This document shows, one piece after another, positions 10,196 to 19,876 of a stretch of DNA of 64,000 bases. Below the pieces are notes generated by a model. It was not told the DNA's origin. It did not search any database and saw only the letters and a list, made by a program, of their open reading frames with translations. Every line of letters starts with the position of its first letter. The first letter of the stretch is position 1. The translations under genes were made by a program, and so were the position numbers. The stretch comes from Streptomyces sp. NRRL F-6676 (GTDB lineage Bacteria > Actinomycetota > Actinomycetes > Streptomycetales > Streptomycetaceae): contig NZ_JOHS01000031.1 in NCBI RefSeq assembly GCF_000725625.1, forward strand, positions 1 to 64,000, given 5' to 3'.

Positions 10196-10708
10196 TTAGC
10201 GCTTGCTGTACTGCGGGGCCTTGCGGGCCTTCTTCAGACCGGCCTTCTTGCGCTCGACCGCACGGTCGTCGCGGCGCAGGAAGCCGGCCTTCTTCAGCGG
10301 GCCGCGGTTGTTGTCCACGTCCGCCTCGTTCAGCGCGCGGGCGACACCGAGACGGAGCGCACCGGCCTGGCCGGAGACACCGCCGCCGGCGATGCGGGCG
10401 ACGACGTCGTAGCGGCCCTCGAGCTCGAGCACCTTGAAGGGCTCGTTGACTTCCTGCTGGTGCACCTTGTTCGGGAAGTAGTCCTCGAGGGTGCGACCGT
10501 TGATCTTCCACTTGCCGGTGCCCGGGATGATCCGGACGCGGGCGATGGCGTTCTTGCGACGGCCCAGGCCGGCGGCCGGCTGGGGCTCGCCGAAGCGGGA
10601 CGACAGCGACTCGGAGGTGTACTCGCCCTCGACGGGCACCTCGGACTCGCTGGTGTAGCTCTCGATGTCAAGCTCTTCGAGCGGCTGCTCGGCAGTGGTC
10701 TCGGCCAC
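10196..10708 (-). CDS. rpsI: 30S ribosomal protein S9
   Basis: Small-subunit protein whose C-terminal tail reaches the P-site tRNA. 170 aa with a Glu/Ser-rich N-terminal extension of about 45 residues, common in Streptomyces, then the S9 core from [13 protein letters not shown] (about 47) to the invariant C-terminal SKR. Stop is TAA. It follows rplM after a 42-bp gap, the conserved L13-S9 pair, and shares its promoter near 11.4 kb. Confidence 0.98.
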   Translation of the reverse strand: MAETTAEQPLEELDIESYTSESEVPVEGEYTSESLSSRFGEPQPAAGLGRRKNAIARVRIIPGTGKWKINGRTLEDYFPNKVHQQEVNEPFKVLELEGRYDVVARIAGGGVSGQAGALRLGVARALNEADVDNNRGPLKKAGFLRRDDRAVERKKAGLKKARKAPQYSKR

Positions 10709-10750
10709 GATTCTCCTCAGATTCTCTTCGGTCTTAGGGGGTGGCCGGAC

Positions 10751-11194
10751 TTACTGCGCGACCTGGGTGATCTCGAACGGCACCGGCTGCTGCGCCTGGT
10801 GCGGGTGCTGGTCACCCCTGTAGACCTTCAGCTTCGAGAGCATCTGACGGCCCAGGGAGTTCTTGGGGAGCATGCCCCGGACGGCCTTCTCGACGGCCTT
10901 CTCGGGGTTCTTGTCCAGCAGGTCGTCGTAGCGGACGGAGCGCAGACCGCCCGGGTAGCCGGAGTGGCGGTACGCCATCTTCTGGGTCCGCTTGTTGCCG
11001 GACAGGTGCACCTTGTCGGCGTTGATGATGATGACGAAGTCACCGGTGTCGACGTGGGGCGCGTAGATCGGCTTGTGCTTGCCACGCAGGATGGAGGCGG
11101 CGGTGGAGGCCAGACGGCCCAGGACGACGTCCTGGGCGTCGATGACGTGCCACTGACGCGTCACATCGCCGGGCTTGGGGCTGTACGTACGCAC
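10751..11194 (-). CDS. rplM: 50S ribosomal protein L13
   Basis: Early-assembly large-subunit protein. GTG 11192-11194 gives 147 aa starting [19 protein letters not shown], which matches family length; an upstream in-frame start would add 30 unrelated residues. Core motifs [16 protein letters not shown] and [11 protein letters not shown] are intact. It is the first gene of rplM-rpsI, with a leader of about 177 nt from a consensus promoter at 11378-11407. Confidence 0.98.
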   Translation of the reverse strand: MRTYSPKPGDVTRQWHVIDAQDVVLGRLASTAASILRGKHKPIYAPHVDTGDFVIIINADKVHLSGNKRTQKMAYRHSGYPGGLRSVRYDDLLDKNPEKAVEKAVRGMLPKNSLGRQMLSKLKVYRGDQHPHQAQQPVPFEITQVAQ

Positions 11195-11335
11195 GGTTCG
11201 TAGCCTTCGCTTCTTCAGTGAGTGGTCCTGACATTGGTCACCGAAGACGATCACGACAGCCCTGACCGCATGGCGGCGACGCAAACCGCGTACATGGGTC
11301 GCTGGTCATCGGTCCGGAGACCGGTGTAAGGGCCC

Positions 11336-11345
11336 CTCACGTGAG
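11336..11345. promoter_or_regulatory. palindrome in the rplM leader
   Basis: The perfect 10-bp palindrome CTCACGTGAG contains an E-box-like CACGTG and lies about 26-35 nt downstream of the predicted rplM start point. It could be a protein site or an RNA stem base; neither is shown. A further inverted repeat (CGGTC, four bases, GACCG) follows near 11310-11325. Confidence 0.4.
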
Positions 11346-11377
11346 AATGAGCAAGCCAATACACACAACGAACAAGA

Positions 11378-11407
11378 AGAATAACGGCGGCACCCCGGAC
11401 GGGTCAA
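11378..11407 (-). promoter_or_regulatory. vegetative promoter of rplM-rpsI
   Basis: On the minus strand -35 TTGACC (11402-11407), 18-nt spacer, -10 TATTCT (11378-11383). This matches the HrdB consensus TTGACN-N17/18-TANNNT. Predicted start near 11371, giving a leader of about 177 nt before rplM. Confidence 0.8.
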
Positions 11408-11475
11408 AACGGCCACCCCACCGGGGCCCGGGGGCCCGGCCCCCGGGGACTGGCCCGGACCCCGTCCGGCCCGTC

Positions 11476-11481
11476 TAAGAT
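11476..11481 (+). promoter_or_regulatory. -10 box for a leaderless transcript of the 11489 gene
   Basis: TAAGAT is followed by 7 nt and then ATG 11489. There is no ribosome binding site before the ATG. No TTGAC -35 is seen. Confidence 0.5.
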
Positions 11482-11488
11482 GCGGCGC

Positions 11489-12370
11489 ATGAGTTATGGG
11501 CAGGGGGAGCCCCCGTGGGATCCCTGGAAACCGGGCTCCCAGCAACAGCAATGGGGCAATCAGGGCACCAGTGACACACCGGACTGGGCCGCGCTGGCCG
11601 ACGCCTCCGCGTCGCGCAACAAGCGGCGCCGGCTGCTGCTGATCGTGGGCGGCGCCGTCGCCACGGTCGCCGTCGGCACCGCCGTGGCCATGGCCGTCGT
11701 GTCCGCCAACAGCGGGTCCGACAACAAGCCCACCACCAGCCTGCCCGGCAGCGCCGACATCCCCGGCGGTTCCACCTCCGCCGTGGACCCGTCGTTCGAC
11801 CCGACCTCCGCCCCGCCGCCGCTGGACCCGATGGACTTCATATCCAGCGCCAAGAAGGACAAGGCCGCGCTCAGCCCGGACACCCTGTTCCCGGACTCGC
11901 AGGTCACCCTGGGCTCGAACGCCTACACCAAGCACGCCCGCTCCTCCACCACCAACTGCGCCTCCGCCGTCCGCGGCACACTCGACAAGGCGCTGACGGA
12001 CAACGGCTGCACCCGTGTCATGCGCGTCACCTACACCACCAAGGGCGGCGTGGCCGTCACCGTGGGCGTCGCCGTCTTCGACACCGCGGACGACGCGACC
12101 AAGGCCCGCAAGGCCACGGACGACAAGAGCATCCTCACCTCGCTGCCGGGCTCCGGCGTCGACGACTTCTGCCGCACCTCGGTCTGCCGCAGCACCCGCA
12201 ACTCGGTCGGCCGCTACGCCTACTTCACGCTCGGCGGCTTCACCGGCAACAAGGACGTGACGACCAAGGACACCAAGGTCTTCACCGCCGGCGACGACCT
12301 CGCCGAGTACACCTTCCGGCAGATCCACCGGCGCGGCGAGACCCAGGCGTCGGCCGCCGCCAACAAGTAG
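11489..12370 (+). CDS. single-pass membrane protein of unknown function
   Basis: 293 aa from ATG 11489; ATG 11480 in the same frame would overlap the -10 box and is less likely. The N-terminus is Gln/Pro/Gly-rich and cytoplasmic, followed by RRRLLL and one transmembrane helix (about 46-66). A low-complexity Ser/Pro/Asp linker (about 68-108) leads to an exported domain (about 115-293) with four Cys (in TNCAS, NGCTR and DFCRTSVC) that could form disulfides. I recognise no named domain. It is divergent from rplM and convergent with truA, an arrangement that looks stable next to the ribosomal block. Confidence 0.85.
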   Translation: MSYGQGEPPWDPWKPGSQQQQWGNQGTSDTPDWAALADASASRNKRRRLLLIVGGAVATVAVGTAVAMAVVSANSGSDNKPTTSLPGSADIPGGSTSAVDPSFDPTSAPPPLDPMDFISSAKKDKAALSPDTLFPDSQVTLGSNAYTKHARSSTTNCASAVRGTLDKALTDNGCTRVMRVTYTTKGGVAVTVGVAVFDTADDATKARKATDDKSILTSLPGSGVDDFCRTSVCRSTRNSVGRYAYFTLGGFTGNKDVTTKDTKVFTAGDDLAEYTFRQIHRRGETQASAAANK

Positions 12371-12419
12371 GACGCACCCGAGCAGGACGCACGGGGGACG
12401 GGGCGCGGGGGCCCGCCGC

Positions 12420-13289
12420 TCAGCAGCAGCCGGCGCCGGACACCGCCCCCGGCAGCGTCCGCCGGTTGCGCGCCTCCCTGTTCCGCGCGGCGAGCAACTC
12501 GTCGGCCGGGTAGCCGACTTCCTCCAGCGTCAGCCCGTGCGGCCGTACGACGTGCACGGCGGAGTCCCGTACGCCCGCCGCGAGCACCTCTCCCGGCCAC
12601 TCGGACCCCCGGTGCCCGTCCCCCACGAACAGCAGCGCGCCGATCAGCGAGCGCACCATGTTGTGGCAGAAGGCGTCGGCGCGCACGGTCGCGGTGACGA
12701 TCCCGTCGTCGCCGCGCGCCAGGCTCAGCTCCTGGAGGGTGCGGATGGTGGTCGCCCCCTCCCGCTTCTTGCAGTAGGCGGCGAAGTCGTGCTCCCCCAG
12801 CAGCCCCCGCGCCGCCTCGTTCATGGCGTCGACGTCGAGCGGCCAGTCGTGCCAGAGGACGTGGTGGCGCAGCAGCGGGTCGACGCCGCCGGGGTTGTCG
12901 GTGACGCGGTAGGCGTACCGGCGCCAGACCGCCGAGAACCGCGCGTTGAAGCCCGCGGGCGCCTCCCTGAGCGCCCACACGCGCACGTCCCTGGGCAGCC
13001 GCCCTGCGAGCCGCTTGAGCAGCTTCTCGTGGTGCTCGGCCCACACCTCGCGCGGCAGGTCGACATGCGCGACCTGCCCGCGCGCGTGCACGCCGGCGTC
13101 GGTCCGCCCGGCGACCGTCAGCTCGTACGTCGTCCCCCCGGACCGCGTCACGGTCCGCAGCGCGTCCTCGATCTCCCCCTGCACGGTCCGCCGCCCCCCG
13201 GCCTGCTTGGCCCACCCGGAGAACGCGGTGCCGTCGTAGGAAAGGTCCAACCGCACCCGCACGAACCCGGGCCGCACTTCGTCACTCAC
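12420..13289 (-). CDS. truA: tRNA pseudouridine(38-40) synthase
   Basis: Makes pseudouridine at positions 38-40 of the tRNA anticodon stem-loop. 289 aa from GTG 13287-13289, with GGATCT 6 nt upstream. The catalytic Asp is in the motif [16 protein letters not shown] (about 61-76). [15 protein letters not shown] and [12 protein letters not shown] are further family landmarks. The C-terminus has a Cys-Cys tail after a short linker. It follows rplQ on the same strand after a 165-bp gap with hairpins, so read-through from the rpoA-rplQ unit is possible but should be reduced. Confidence 0.96.
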   Translation of the reverse strand: MSDEVRPGFVRVRLDLSYDGTAFSGWAKQAGGRRTVQGEIEDALRTVTRSGGTTYELTVAGRTDAGVHARGQVAHVDLPREVWAEHHEKLLKRLAGRLPRDVRVWALREAPAGFNARFSAVWRRYAYRVTDNPGGVDPLLRHHVLWHDWPLDVDAMNEAARGLLGEHDFAAYCKKREGATTIRTLQELSLARGDDGIVTATVRADAFCHNMVRSLIGALLFVGDGHRGSEWPGEVLAAGVRDSAVHVVRPHGLTLEEVGYPADELLAARNREARNRRTLPGAVSGAGCC

Positions 13290-13316
13290 GTTCAGATCCT
13301 TTCACCCCACGAAAGC

Positions 13317-13365
13317 GGGCCCGCTCCTCGAAAGGAACGGGCCCACCAGCGCCCCTCAGGGGCGC
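13317..13365 (-). terminator. double hairpin downstream of rplQ
   Basis: The first hairpin (arms 13317-13328 and 13333-13344) pairs 11 of 12 bp around CGAA; the second (13349-13356 and 13358-13365) is an 8-bp REP-type GCGCCCCT stem. Both lie between rplQ and truA. Confidence 0.65.
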
Positions 13366-13450
13366 GGGGCTGTGCTCGACATGCGGCTCCGCCGCGTGGG
13401 CGCGATCGACCACGACGCGGCCGCGGCCGCACTCACACAGCCCCCCGCGG
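13349..13450. repeat. Streptomyces intergenic REP-type element
   Basis: A noncoding block with the GCGCCCCT stem, then GGGGCTGTG at about 13366-13374 matched by its inverse CACAGCCCC near 13436-13444, enclosing CGGCTCCGCCGCGTGGGCGC. Sequences of this shape are scattered between genes in Streptomyces chromosomes. It fills the gap between rplQ and truA. Confidence 0.6.
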
Positions 13451-13454
13451 ACGC

Positions 13455-13958
13455 TTACGCGTCCTTCGACTCCTCGTCCGAGGTCTCGGCCTCGACGGCC
13501 TCGTCCTTCGTGAGGTCGGCCTTGGCCTCGGAAGCGTCCGCATCCTTCGCGGCGCGCTTCGTCGCGGCCTCCGCCTCGCCCGTCGCCTGCTGCGCGACCG
13601 TCAGCGCCTCGACCAGCTCGATGACGGCCATGGGCGCGTTGTCGCCACGGCGGTTACCGATCTTGGTGATGCGGGTGTAGCCACCCGGACGGTTCTCGTA
13701 GCGCGGGCCGATCTCGGTGAAGAGCGTGTGGACGATGCTCTTGTCCGTGATGACCTGCAACACCTGACGGCGGTTGTGAAGGTCGCCCTTCTTCGCCTTG
13801 GTCACCAGACGCTCGGCGTACGGCCGCAGCCGGCGCGCCTTGGCCTCGGTGGTGGTGATGCGGCCGTGCTCGAAGAGCGCCTTCGCGAGGTTCGCGAGGA
13901 GCAGCTTCTCGTGCGCGGCACTGCCGCCCAGACGGGCACCCTTGGTGGGCTTCGGCAT
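13455..13958 (-). CDS. rplQ: 50S ribosomal protein L17
   Basis: Large-subunit protein near the exit tunnel. 167 aa: the L17 core (about 1-118) begins [18 protein letters not shown] and includes [14 protein letters not shown] Glu/Ala/Lys-rich tail of about 45 residues extends beyond the usual bacterial end, as in other streptomycetes. It is the last gene of the alpha-type operon, 85 bp after rpoA. Confidence 0.97.
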   Translation of the reverse strand: MPKPTKGARLGGSAAHEKLLLANLAKALFEHGRITTTEAKARRLRPYAERLVTKAKKGDLHNRRQVLQVITDKSIVHTLFTEIGPRYENRPGGYTRITKIGNRRGDNAPMAVIELVEALTVAQQATGEAEAATKRAAKDADASEAKADLTKDEAVEAETSDEESKDA

Positions 13959-14043
13959 GTTCTTTCTCCTGTGTGTCTGCCCCGGCCGTATCAGGTACCG
14001 GGGTCAGGAACCCGATGAGCGGATGCTCACCGGCATCGACCGA

Positions 14044-15066
14044 TCAGTACTGCTCGGTCTCCACGAAACCCGCGTCCGCGTCGTCGTCGGCGCCGAAGGC
14101 GTCGGCAGCGGCCGTGGGGTCGAATCCGGGCGGGCTGTCCTTGAGGGCCAGGCCCATGCCGGCCAGCTTCGCCTTGACCTCGTCGATGGACTTCGCACCG
14201 AAGTTGCGGATGTCCAGCAGGTCCGCCTCGGACCGCGCCACGAGCTCACCCACGGAGTGGATGCCCTCGCGCTTGAGGCAGTTGTACGAGCGGACGGTGA
14301 GTTCGAGCTCCTCGATCGGGAGCGCGAGGTCGGCCGCCAGCGCCGCGTCCGTCGGGGACGGACCCATGTCGATGCCCTCTGCGTCGATGTTCAGCTCGCG
14401 GGCGAGACCGAACAGCTCGACCAGGGTCTTACCGGCCGACGCCATGGCGTCGCGCGGCCGCATGGCCTGCTTGGTCTCGACGTCGACGATCAGCTTGTCG
14501 AAGTCGGTGCGCTGCTCGACACGCGTGGCCTCGACCTTGTACGTGACCTTGAGGACCGGCGAGTAGATCGAGTCGACCGGGATGCGGCCGATCTCCTGGC
14601 CGACCTGCTTGTTCTGCACGGCGGAGACATAACCGCGGCCGCGCTCGACCGTCAGCTCCATCTCCAGCTTGCCCTTGCCGTTGAGCGTGGCGAGGACGAG
14701 GTCGGGGTTGTGCACCTCGACACCGGCCGGGGGCGCGATGTCGGCGGCGGTGACCAGACCCGGGCCCTGCTTGCGCAGGTACATCACGACCGGCTCGTCG
14801 TGCTCCGAGGAGACGACCAGCTGCTTGATGTTGAGGATCAGGTCGGTGACGTCCTCCTTGACGCCCGGCACGGTGGTGAACTCGTGCAGGACACCGTCGA
14901 TCCGGATGCTGGTGACGGCGGCACCGGGGATCGACGAGAGGAGCGTGCGGCGCAGGGAGTTGCCGAGGGTGTAGCCGAAGCCCGGCTCCAGCGGCTCGAT
15001 CACGAACCGGGAGCGGAACTCGTCGACGACCTCTTCGGTCAACGAGGGGCGCTGAGCGATCAGCAT
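14044..15066 (-). CDS. rpoA: DNA-directed RNA polymerase subunit alpha
   Basis: Alpha subunit: the N-terminal domain (about 1-230) dimerises and nucleates RNA polymerase assembly, and the C-terminal domain (about 250-320) binds UP-element DNA and activators. 340 aa, the actinobacterial length, starting [12 protein letters not shown]. Visible landmarks are the assembly motif [20 protein letters not shown] near 34-53 and the C-terminal [15 protein letters not shown] and [12 protein letters not shown] helices. ATG 15064-15066 has GAAGG at 8 nt. It is preceded by an unusually long 246-bp gap after rpsK containing hairpins and a partial rpsK duplication. Confidence 0.99.
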   Translation of the reverse strand: MLIAQRPSLTEEVVDEFRSRFVIEPLEPGFGYTLGNSLRRTLLSSIPGAAVTSIRIDGVLHEFTTVPGVKEDVTDLILNIKQLVVSSEHDEPVVMYLRKQGPGLVTAADIAPPAGVEVHNPDLVLATLNGKGKLEMELTVERGRGYVSAVQNKQVGQEIGRIPVDSIYSPVLKVTYKVEATRVEQRTDFDKLIVDVETKQAMRPRDAMASAGKTLVELFGLARELNIDAEGIDMGPSPTDAALAADLALPIEELELTVRSYNCLKREGIHSVGELVARSEADLLDIRNFGAKSIDEVKAKLAGMGLALKDSPPGFDPTAAADAFGADDDADAGFVETEQY

Positions 15067-15149
15067 GTGAATCCTTCAGGTTCAGGGGCACCCACTATTT
15101 GATGCCCTGAGGCCACCAGGCGGAGCCTGACGGAGTTACTACAAGGGTA

Positions 15150-15184
15150 CGGGCGGTACGACCCGTGCAGAGCCGTACCGCCCG
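15150..15184 (-). terminator. hairpin in the rpsK-rpoA intergenic region
   Basis: Arms 15150-15160 and 15174-15184 pair perfectly over 11 bp (CGGGCGGTACG and complement) around a 13-nt loop. On the minus strand no U-tract follows, so it may be a processing or attenuation element rather than a complete terminator. A second 7-bp stem (15258-15264 with 15269-15275) lies upstream. Confidence 0.5.
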
Positions 15185-15211
15185 AAAACCGCGAGCCGCG
15201 AAGGCGACGCC

Positions 15212-15246
15212 TCAGACGCCACGACGCTTCGGCGGGCGGCAGCCGT
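15212..15246 (-). pseudogene. 35-bp duplicate of the rpsK 3' end
   Basis: 34 of 35 bases match the last 35 bases of rpsK (15313-15347) at a 101-bp offset. In the same reading sense it encodes [10 protein letters not shown] and a stop, against [10 protein letters not shown] and a stop in S11. It is a gene fragment without a start, in the rpsK-rpoA spacer. Confidence 0.85.
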
Positions 15247-15312
15247 GCTGCGACATTGTGGGGGACGACCCCCACACCCCCAGCCGGATACCGAGCCGCC
15301 GTAGGCCGTACG

Positions 15313-15717
15313 TCAGACGCGACGACGCTTCGGCGGGCGGCAGCCGTTGTGCGGGGTCGGGGTGACGTCCTGGATGGAGCCGACCTCGAGGCCCGTGGCC
15401 TGGAGGGAACGGATCGCGGTCTCACGACCGGAGCCCGGGCCCTTGACGAACACGTCGACCTTGCGCATGCCGTGCTCCTGCGCGCGGCGGGCGGCCGACT
15501 CGGCGGCCATCTGCGCGGCGAACGGCGTGGACTTCCGGGAGCCCTTGAAGCCGACGTGGCCGGCGGAGGCCCAGGAGATCACGTTGCCGGTCGGGTCGGT
15601 GATCGAAACGATGGTGTTGTTGAACGTGCTCTTGATGTGCGCGTGGCCGTGAGCGACGTTCTTCTTTTCCTTGCGGCGCACCTTCTTGGCAGCGCCCTGA
15701 CGTCCCTTGGGGGGCAT
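15313..15717 (-). CDS. rpsK: 30S ribosomal protein S11
   Basis: Platform protein of the small subunit near the mRNA exit. 134 aa, typical length, with a basic N-terminus ([19 protein letters not shown]) and the conserved C-terminal [11 protein letters not shown]. It follows rpsM after a 65-bp gap. Its last 35 bases are duplicated 101 bp downstream. Confidence 0.98.
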   Translation of the reverse strand: MPPKGRQGAAKKVRRKEKKNVAHGHAHIKSTFNNTIVSITDPTGNVISWASAGHVGFKGSRKSTPFAAQMAAESAARRAQEHGMRKVDVFVKGPGSGRETAIRSLQATGLEVGSIQDVTPTPHNGCRPPKRRRV

Positions 15718-15782
15718 GTCTTCTCCTACGGGAGGTGGTCGGTCCTACAGCGAAGACCGCTGGACGGCGAAGTCGCTGAGGA

Positions 15783-16163
15783 CTACTTCTTGCCCGGCTT
15801 CTTCTTGCCGGCGATGGCGCGACGCGGGCCCTTGCGGGTACGGGCGTTGGTGCTGGTGCGCTGACCGCGGACGGGCAGACCGCGGCGGTGCCGCAGACCC
15901 TGGTACGTGCCGATCTCGACCTTGCGGCGGATGTCGGCCTGGATCTCGCGACGGAGGTCACCCTCGGTCTTGATGTTGTTGTCGACGTACTCGCGGATCG
16001 CGACGAGCTGCTCCTCGGAGAGGTCGCGAACGCGGGTGTTCGGGTCGACGCCGGTGGCTGCCAGCGTCTGCTGCGAAAGAGTCCGGCCGATGCCGAACAC
16101 GTAGGTGAGGGCGATCTCCACGCGCTTTTCGCGCGGGATGTCAACACCGGAAACGCGTGCCAT
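15783..16163 (-). CDS. rpsM: 30S ribosomal protein S13
   Basis: Head protein of the small subunit that contacts the P-site tRNA and forms bridges to the large subunit. 126 aa. The start [19 protein letters not shown], the [11 protein letters not shown] helix and the basic C-terminal tail [17 protein letters not shown] are all typical. It lies between rpmJ and rpsK in conserved order; a 191-bp gap separates it from rpmJ in which I see no clear promoter. Confidence 0.98.
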   Translation of the reverse strand: MARVSGVDIPREKRVEIALTYVFGIGRTLSQQTLAATGVDPNTRVRDLSEEQLVAIREYVDNNIKTEGDLRREIQADIRRKVEIGTYQGLRHRRGLPVRGQRTSTNARTRKGPRRAIAGKKKPGKK

Positions 16164-16354
16164 TCAATGGCTCCAGTTGATTGTCGGAGGTCTTCCACAG
16201 GACCGGCTCCCAGCCGCCGTACGAGGTACGAACTGGGTCCCCGGCCTCCGAACCGGGGGTGTCGGACCTGAGTGCCAGGTCCGGGCCCTGCGTATGAACA
16301 AATTCAGCTCGCGTCGCGCGAAATTCTGCGAATCGCAGAGGGTACGGTCGTGCG

Positions 16355-16468
16355 TCAGCCCTGGCGCTGCTTGTGGCGCGGGTTCTCGCAGATGACCATG
16401 ACCCGGCCGTGACGGCGGATCACCCTGCACTTGTCGCAGATCTTCTTGACGCTCGGCTTGACCTTCAT
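16355..16468 (-). CDS. rpmJ: 50S ribosomal protein L36, zinc-binding form
   Basis: Smallest large-subunit protein, 37 aa from ATG 16466-16468, beginning [14 protein letters not shown] and ending PRHKQRQG. Cys-x2-Cys followed by Cys and His form the zinc ribbon, so this is the C+ paralogue that depends on zinc. It lies between infA and rpsM. In S. coelicolor and relatives zinc-free paralogues are known to be expressed under Zur control elsewhere; none is in this window. Confidence 0.97.
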   Translation of the reverse strand: MKVKPSVKKICDKCRVIRRHGRVMVICENPRHKQRQG

Positions 16469-16536
16469 GGGTGTGAGGTTCTCCGGGTCAGTTGCCGGCG
16501 GACCCGCGCGGAACGCACGCGGGACGTGGGCAAGAT

Positions 16537-16758
16537 CTACTTGTACCGGTAGACGATCCGGCCACGCGTCAGGTCGTACGGAGACAGCTCCACCACGACC
16601 CGGTCGTCAGGGAGGATGCGGATGTAGTGCATGCGCATCTTGCCGCTGATGTGTGCCAGGACCTGGTGGCCGTTCTGGAGCTCGACCTTGAACATGGCGT
16701 TCGGAAGAGACTCGACGACAGTGCCCTCGATCTCGATGGCACCTTGCTTCTTGGCCAC
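16537..16758 (-). CDS. infA: translation initiation factor IF-1
   Basis: Binds the ribosomal A site during initiation. 73 aa from GTG 16756-16758, starting [13 protein letters not shown] and ending RGRIVYRYK, a single S1/OB-fold domain. AAGG lies 8 nt before the start; the upstream in-frame ATG would add 19 unrelated residues. It heads the infA-rpmJ-rpsM-rpsK-rpoA-rplQ series and has its own -10 box about 83 nt upstream. Confidence 0.97.
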   Translation of the reverse strand: MAKKQGAIEIEGTVVESLPNAMFKVELQNGHQVLAHISGKMRMHYIRILPDDRVVVELSPYDLTRGRIVYRYK

Positions 16759-16840
16759 GCTTCGCCCTTCGAATCGACTACCTTGATCGACTCCGGTACG
16801 TCCGCATGCGGACATGCGGGTGCACGAGAGCCGACGAGTC

Positions 16841-16846
16841 AGTCTA
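16841..16846 (-). promoter_or_regulatory. -10 box upstream of infA
   Basis: TAGACT on the minus strand matches TANNNT well. The region 16-18 nt upstream lacks TTGAC, so only the -10 is called. Predicted start near 16834 would give a leader of about 76 nt before infA. Confidence 0.45.
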
Positions 16847-16900
16847 CGTCAGCGCACCCGGAAAGGCGAAACGAGGAATTCTGCCCTGGCAGGGAGATCA

Positions 16901-17737
16901 TCATGCCAGCGGATCCGGGGCCGCCGTGATCCCCAGCTCCGCGAGCTTGGCCCGGCCCCCGTCCGGGGCGGTGAGGACGAGGGGGCCCTCCTCCGTCAGG
17001 GCCACCGAGTGCTCCCAGTGGGAGGACCAGGTGCCGTCGGTCGTGATGACCGTCCAGTCGTCCTGGAGGACCTCGGTCTTCGGGGTGCCCAGGGAGACCA
17101 TCGGCTCGATGGCCAGGCAGAAGCCGGGGACCAGCTTCGGGCCCTTGCCGCGCTTGCGCTCGACGTAGTTCAGCAGGTGCGGGTCCATGTGCATCTCGGT
17201 GCCGATGCCGTGGCCGCCGTAGTCCTCGATGATCCCATAGCGGCCGCCGCCGGGCTTCGGCTGACGGCGGATGTACGTCTCGACGGCACGCGAGATGTCG
17301 ACGAGCCGGTTGCCCGGCTTCATGGCCGCGATGCCGGCCCACATCGACTCCTCCGTCACCCGGGACAGCTCGACCAGCTCGGGGGCGTGGCCGGAGCCGA
17401 CGAACGCGGTGTAGGCGGCGTCGCCGTGCCAGCCGTCGACGATGGCGCCGCAGTCGATGGAGATGAGGTCGCCGTCCTTGAGGACCACCTCGTCGGACGG
17501 GATGCCGTGCACGACGACATCGTTCACGGAGGTGCAGATCGTGGCCGGGAAGCCGCCGTAGCCGAGGAAGTTCGGCTTGGCGTCGTGCTCGGCCAGCACC
17601 TTGCGGGCGACCTGGTCCAGATCCCTGGTCGTCGCGCCGGGCACGGCCGCCTCGCGCGTGGCCGCGTGAATGGCCGCGACGACCAGCCCCGCCTCGCGCA
17701 TCTTCGCGATCTGCTCGGGGCTCTTGATCTGCACCAT
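16901..17737 (-). CDS. map: type I methionine aminopeptidase
   Basis: Removes the initiator Met from new proteins. 278 aa from ATG 17735-17737, starting MVQIKSPEQIAKMREAG. The binuclear metal site residues are visible: Asp in SIDCGAIVDGWHGDAAYT, His in YGGHGIGTEMH, Glu in LAIEPM and Glu in HWEHSVALTEEG. An upstream in-frame start would read through the adk terminator. AAAGGCG lies about 9 nt before the ATG. It follows adk after a strong hairpin, so it is probably transcribed from its own promoter or by limited read-through. Confidence 0.96.
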   Translation of the reverse strand: MVQIKSPEQIAKMREAGLVVAAIHAATREAAVPGATTRDLDQVARKVLAEHDAKPNFLGYGGFPATICTSVNDVVVHGIPSDEVVLKDGDLISIDCGAIVDGWHGDAAYTAFVGSGHAPELVELSRVTEESMWAGIAAMKPGNRLVDISRAVETYIRRQPKPGGGRYGIIEDYGGHGIGTEMHMDPHLLNYVERKRGKGPKLVPGFCLAIEPMVSLGTPKTEVLQDDWTVITTDGTWSSHWEHSVALTEEGPLVLTAPDGGRAKLAELGITAAPDPLA

Positions 17738-17846
17738 GACGACAAGCGCCTTTCTGACCCGGAAAACCTGCGGACCCATCAACAATACGGCGCGCCCGCA
17801 CCCCGAAGGGGCCCGGGGAACCGCACACCGCGCACCCCGCACACAA

Positions 17847-17881
17847 CGACCGCGGCCCCCCGCCATGGGGAGCCGCGGTCG
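17847..17881 (-). terminator. terminator of secY-adk
   Basis: Arms CGACCGCGGC (17847-17856) and its complement (17872-17881) pair over 10 bp and extend by four further GC pairs past a one-base bulge. It begins 20 nt after the adk stop; the minus-strand continuation is TTGTGTG. Confidence 0.75.
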
Positions 17882-17900
17882 AGAAGCGAACCGGCACCGC

Positions 17901-18563
17901 CTACTGCGGCGCCCCCTCACGCTGCAACGCCCGCATCGCCCGCCCCGTCACGTCCTCGACCTTCCCCAGCGCCGAGATCGTCACGACGAGCCCCTGCGCC
18001 TTGTAGTAGTCGATGATCGGCTCGGTCTGCGTGTGGTAGACCTCCAGCCGCGTCCGCACCGTCTCCTCGGAGTCGTCGTCGCGCTGGTACAGCTCACCCC
18101 CGCACGCGTCGCACACCCCCTCCGTCTTCGGCGGGTTGTACGTCACGTGGAAGACGTGGCTGGAGTCCTTGCGGCAGATCCGCCGCCCGGCGATGCGCTT
18201 GACGACCTCGTCCTCCGGGACCTCCAGGTCCAGCACCGCGTCCAGCTTCATGCCCTCGCTCCCGAGCATGTCGTCCAGCGCCTCGGCCTGCGAGACGTTG
18301 CGCGGGAAGCCGTCGAGCAGGAACCCACCGGCCGCGTCGGACTGCTCCATGCGGTCCTTGGCCATGCCGATGGTGACCTCGTCCGGCACCAGGTTGCCCG
18401 CGTCCATGTAGGACTTCGCGAGTTTGCCCAGTTCCGTCTGGGAGCTGATGTTGGCGCGGAACAGGTCGCCCGTGGAGATGTGCGGGATCGACAGGTTCTT
18501 GGCCAGGAACGCGGCCTGCGTTCCCTTCCCGGCCCCGGGTGGCCCGACGAGGACAATTCGCAT
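17901..18563 (-). CDS. adk: adenylate kinase
   Basis: Interconverts ATP plus AMP and two ADP. 220 aa of the long type with a LID domain. The P-loop [10 protein letters not shown] (about 8-17) and the AMP-binding DGFPRN are intact. The LID (about 126-160) has Cys in ICRKDS and VCDACG; Asp-Ser replaces the second Cys of the Bacillus CxxC, a substitution I believe is common in actinobacterial enzymes. The ATG (18561-18563) overlaps the secY stop by one base (TGATG), so translation of the two is coupled. Confidence 0.98.
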   Translation of the reverse strand: MRIVLVGPPGAGKGTQAAFLAKNLSIPHISTGDLFRANISSQTELGKLAKSYMDAGNLVPDEVTIGMAKDRMEQSDAAGGFLLDGFPRNVSQAEALDDMLGSEGMKLDAVLDLEVPEDEVVKRIAGRRICRKDSSHVFHVTYNPPKTEGVCDACGGELYQRDDDSEETVRTRLEVYHTQTEPIIDYYKAQGLVVTISALGKVEDVTGRAMRALQREGAPQ

Positions 18564-19876
18564 CAGCGGAGGAACCCTTCGTAATTGCGCTGCTGGAGCT
18601 GACTCTCGATCTGCTTCACGGTCTCGAGACCGACACCCACGATGATCAGGATGCTCGTCCCGCCGAACGGGAAGTTCTGGTTCGCCTTGAAGCCCACCAA
18701 CGCCATTGTCGGCACGAGAGCGATCAGACCCAGATACAGCGAACCCGGCCAGGTGATCCGGTTGAGTACGTAGCTCAGGTACTCGGCGGTCGGCCGGCCA
18801 GCCCGGATGCCCGGGATGAAGCCACCATACTTCTTCATGTTGTCGGCGACTTCTTCGGGGTTGAAGGAGATCGCCACGTAGAAGAAGGCGAAGAACACGA
18901 TCAGCAGGAAGTACAGGGTGATGTAGACCGGGTGGTCGCCCTTCACCATGTTCGCCTGGATCCAGGTCTTCCAGCTGGAGTTGCCGTCGGAGAACTGCGC
19001 GATCAGAGCGGGGATGTACAGCAGCGACGACGCGAAGATGACGGGAATCACACCCGCCTGGTTGACCTTCAGCGGAATGTACGTCGAGGTGCCGCCGTAG
19101 GAACGGCGGCCGATCATGCGCTTCGCGTACTGGACGGGAATGCGGCGCTGGGCCTGCTCGACGAAGACCACCAGGCCGACCATGACCAGGCCGATCAGGA
19201 TGACCGTGCCGAACTCGATCCAGCCGTCGGCCAGCGTGCCCGAGGTCTTGATGGCCCACAGCGCGGACGGGAAGGTGGCGGCGATCGAGATGAACATCAG
19301 GATCGACATGCCGTTGCCGATGCCGCGGTCGGTGATCAGCTCGCCGAGCCACATCACCATGCCCGTACCGGCGGTCATGGTGATGACCATCGTGATGGTG
19401 GTGAAGATCGACTGGTCGGGGACGATGTCCGTGGCGACCGGGCAGCCGGTGAAGAGCGCGCCGCTGCGGGCGGTGGCGACCAGGCCGGTGCCCTGGAGGA
19501 TGGCGAGCGCGACCGTCAGATAACGCGTGTACTGCGTGATCTTCGCCGTACCGGCCTGGCCCTCCTTCTTCAGGGCTTCCAGACGCGGGATCACCACGGT
19601 CAGCAGCTGGAGAATGATGCTCGCCGTGATGTACGGCATGATGCCCAGCGCGAAGATCGTGATCTGCAGCAGCGCACCGCCACTGAACATGTTCACCAGG
19701 CCGAACAGGCCCTGGTTGCCCTTGGCGACGTCGATACAGGTCTGGACGCTCTTGTAGTCGACGCCGGGGATCGGAATGTGCGTACCGGCGCGGTACACCA
19801 CGATGATCCCGAGCGTGAAGAGCAGCTTCTTGCGCAGGTCGGGCGTCCTGAACGCCCGGGCGAAGCCGGTGAGCAC
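18563..19876 (-). CDS. secY: protein translocase subunit SecY
   Basis: Channel subunit of the Sec translocase, partner of SecE encoded at 61.1-61.4 kb in this window. 437 aa with ten hydrophobic segments; it starts [22 protein letters not shown] and contains the plug region [18 protein letters not shown] and the cytoplasmic loop [14 protein letters not shown]. Start GTG 19874-19876 has GGAGG 6 nt upstream. A 235-bp gap with a strong hairpin isolates it from the spc operon, so secY-adk probably has its own promoter, which I could not locate with confidence. Confidence 0.99.
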   Translation of the reverse strand: MLTGFARAFRTPDLRKKLLFTLGIIVVYRAGTHIPIPGVDYKSVQTCIDVAKGNQGLFGLVNMFSGGALLQITIFALGIMPYITASIILQLLTVVIPRLEALKKEGQAGTAKITQYTRYLTVALAILQGTGLVATARSGALFTGCPVATDIVPDQSIFTTITMVITMTAGTGMVMWLGELITDRGIGNGMSILMFISIAATFPSALWAIKTSGTLADGWIEFGTVILIGLVMVGLVVFVEQAQRRIPVQYAKRMIGRRSYGGTSTYIPLKVNQAGVIPVIFASSLLYIPALIAQFSDGNSSWKTWIQANMVKGDHPVYITLYFLLIVFFAFFYVAISFNPEEVADNMKKYGGFIPGIRAGRPTAEYLSYVLNRITWPGSLYLGLIALVPTMALVGFKANQNFPFGGTSILIIVGVGLETVKQIESQLQQRNYEGFLR

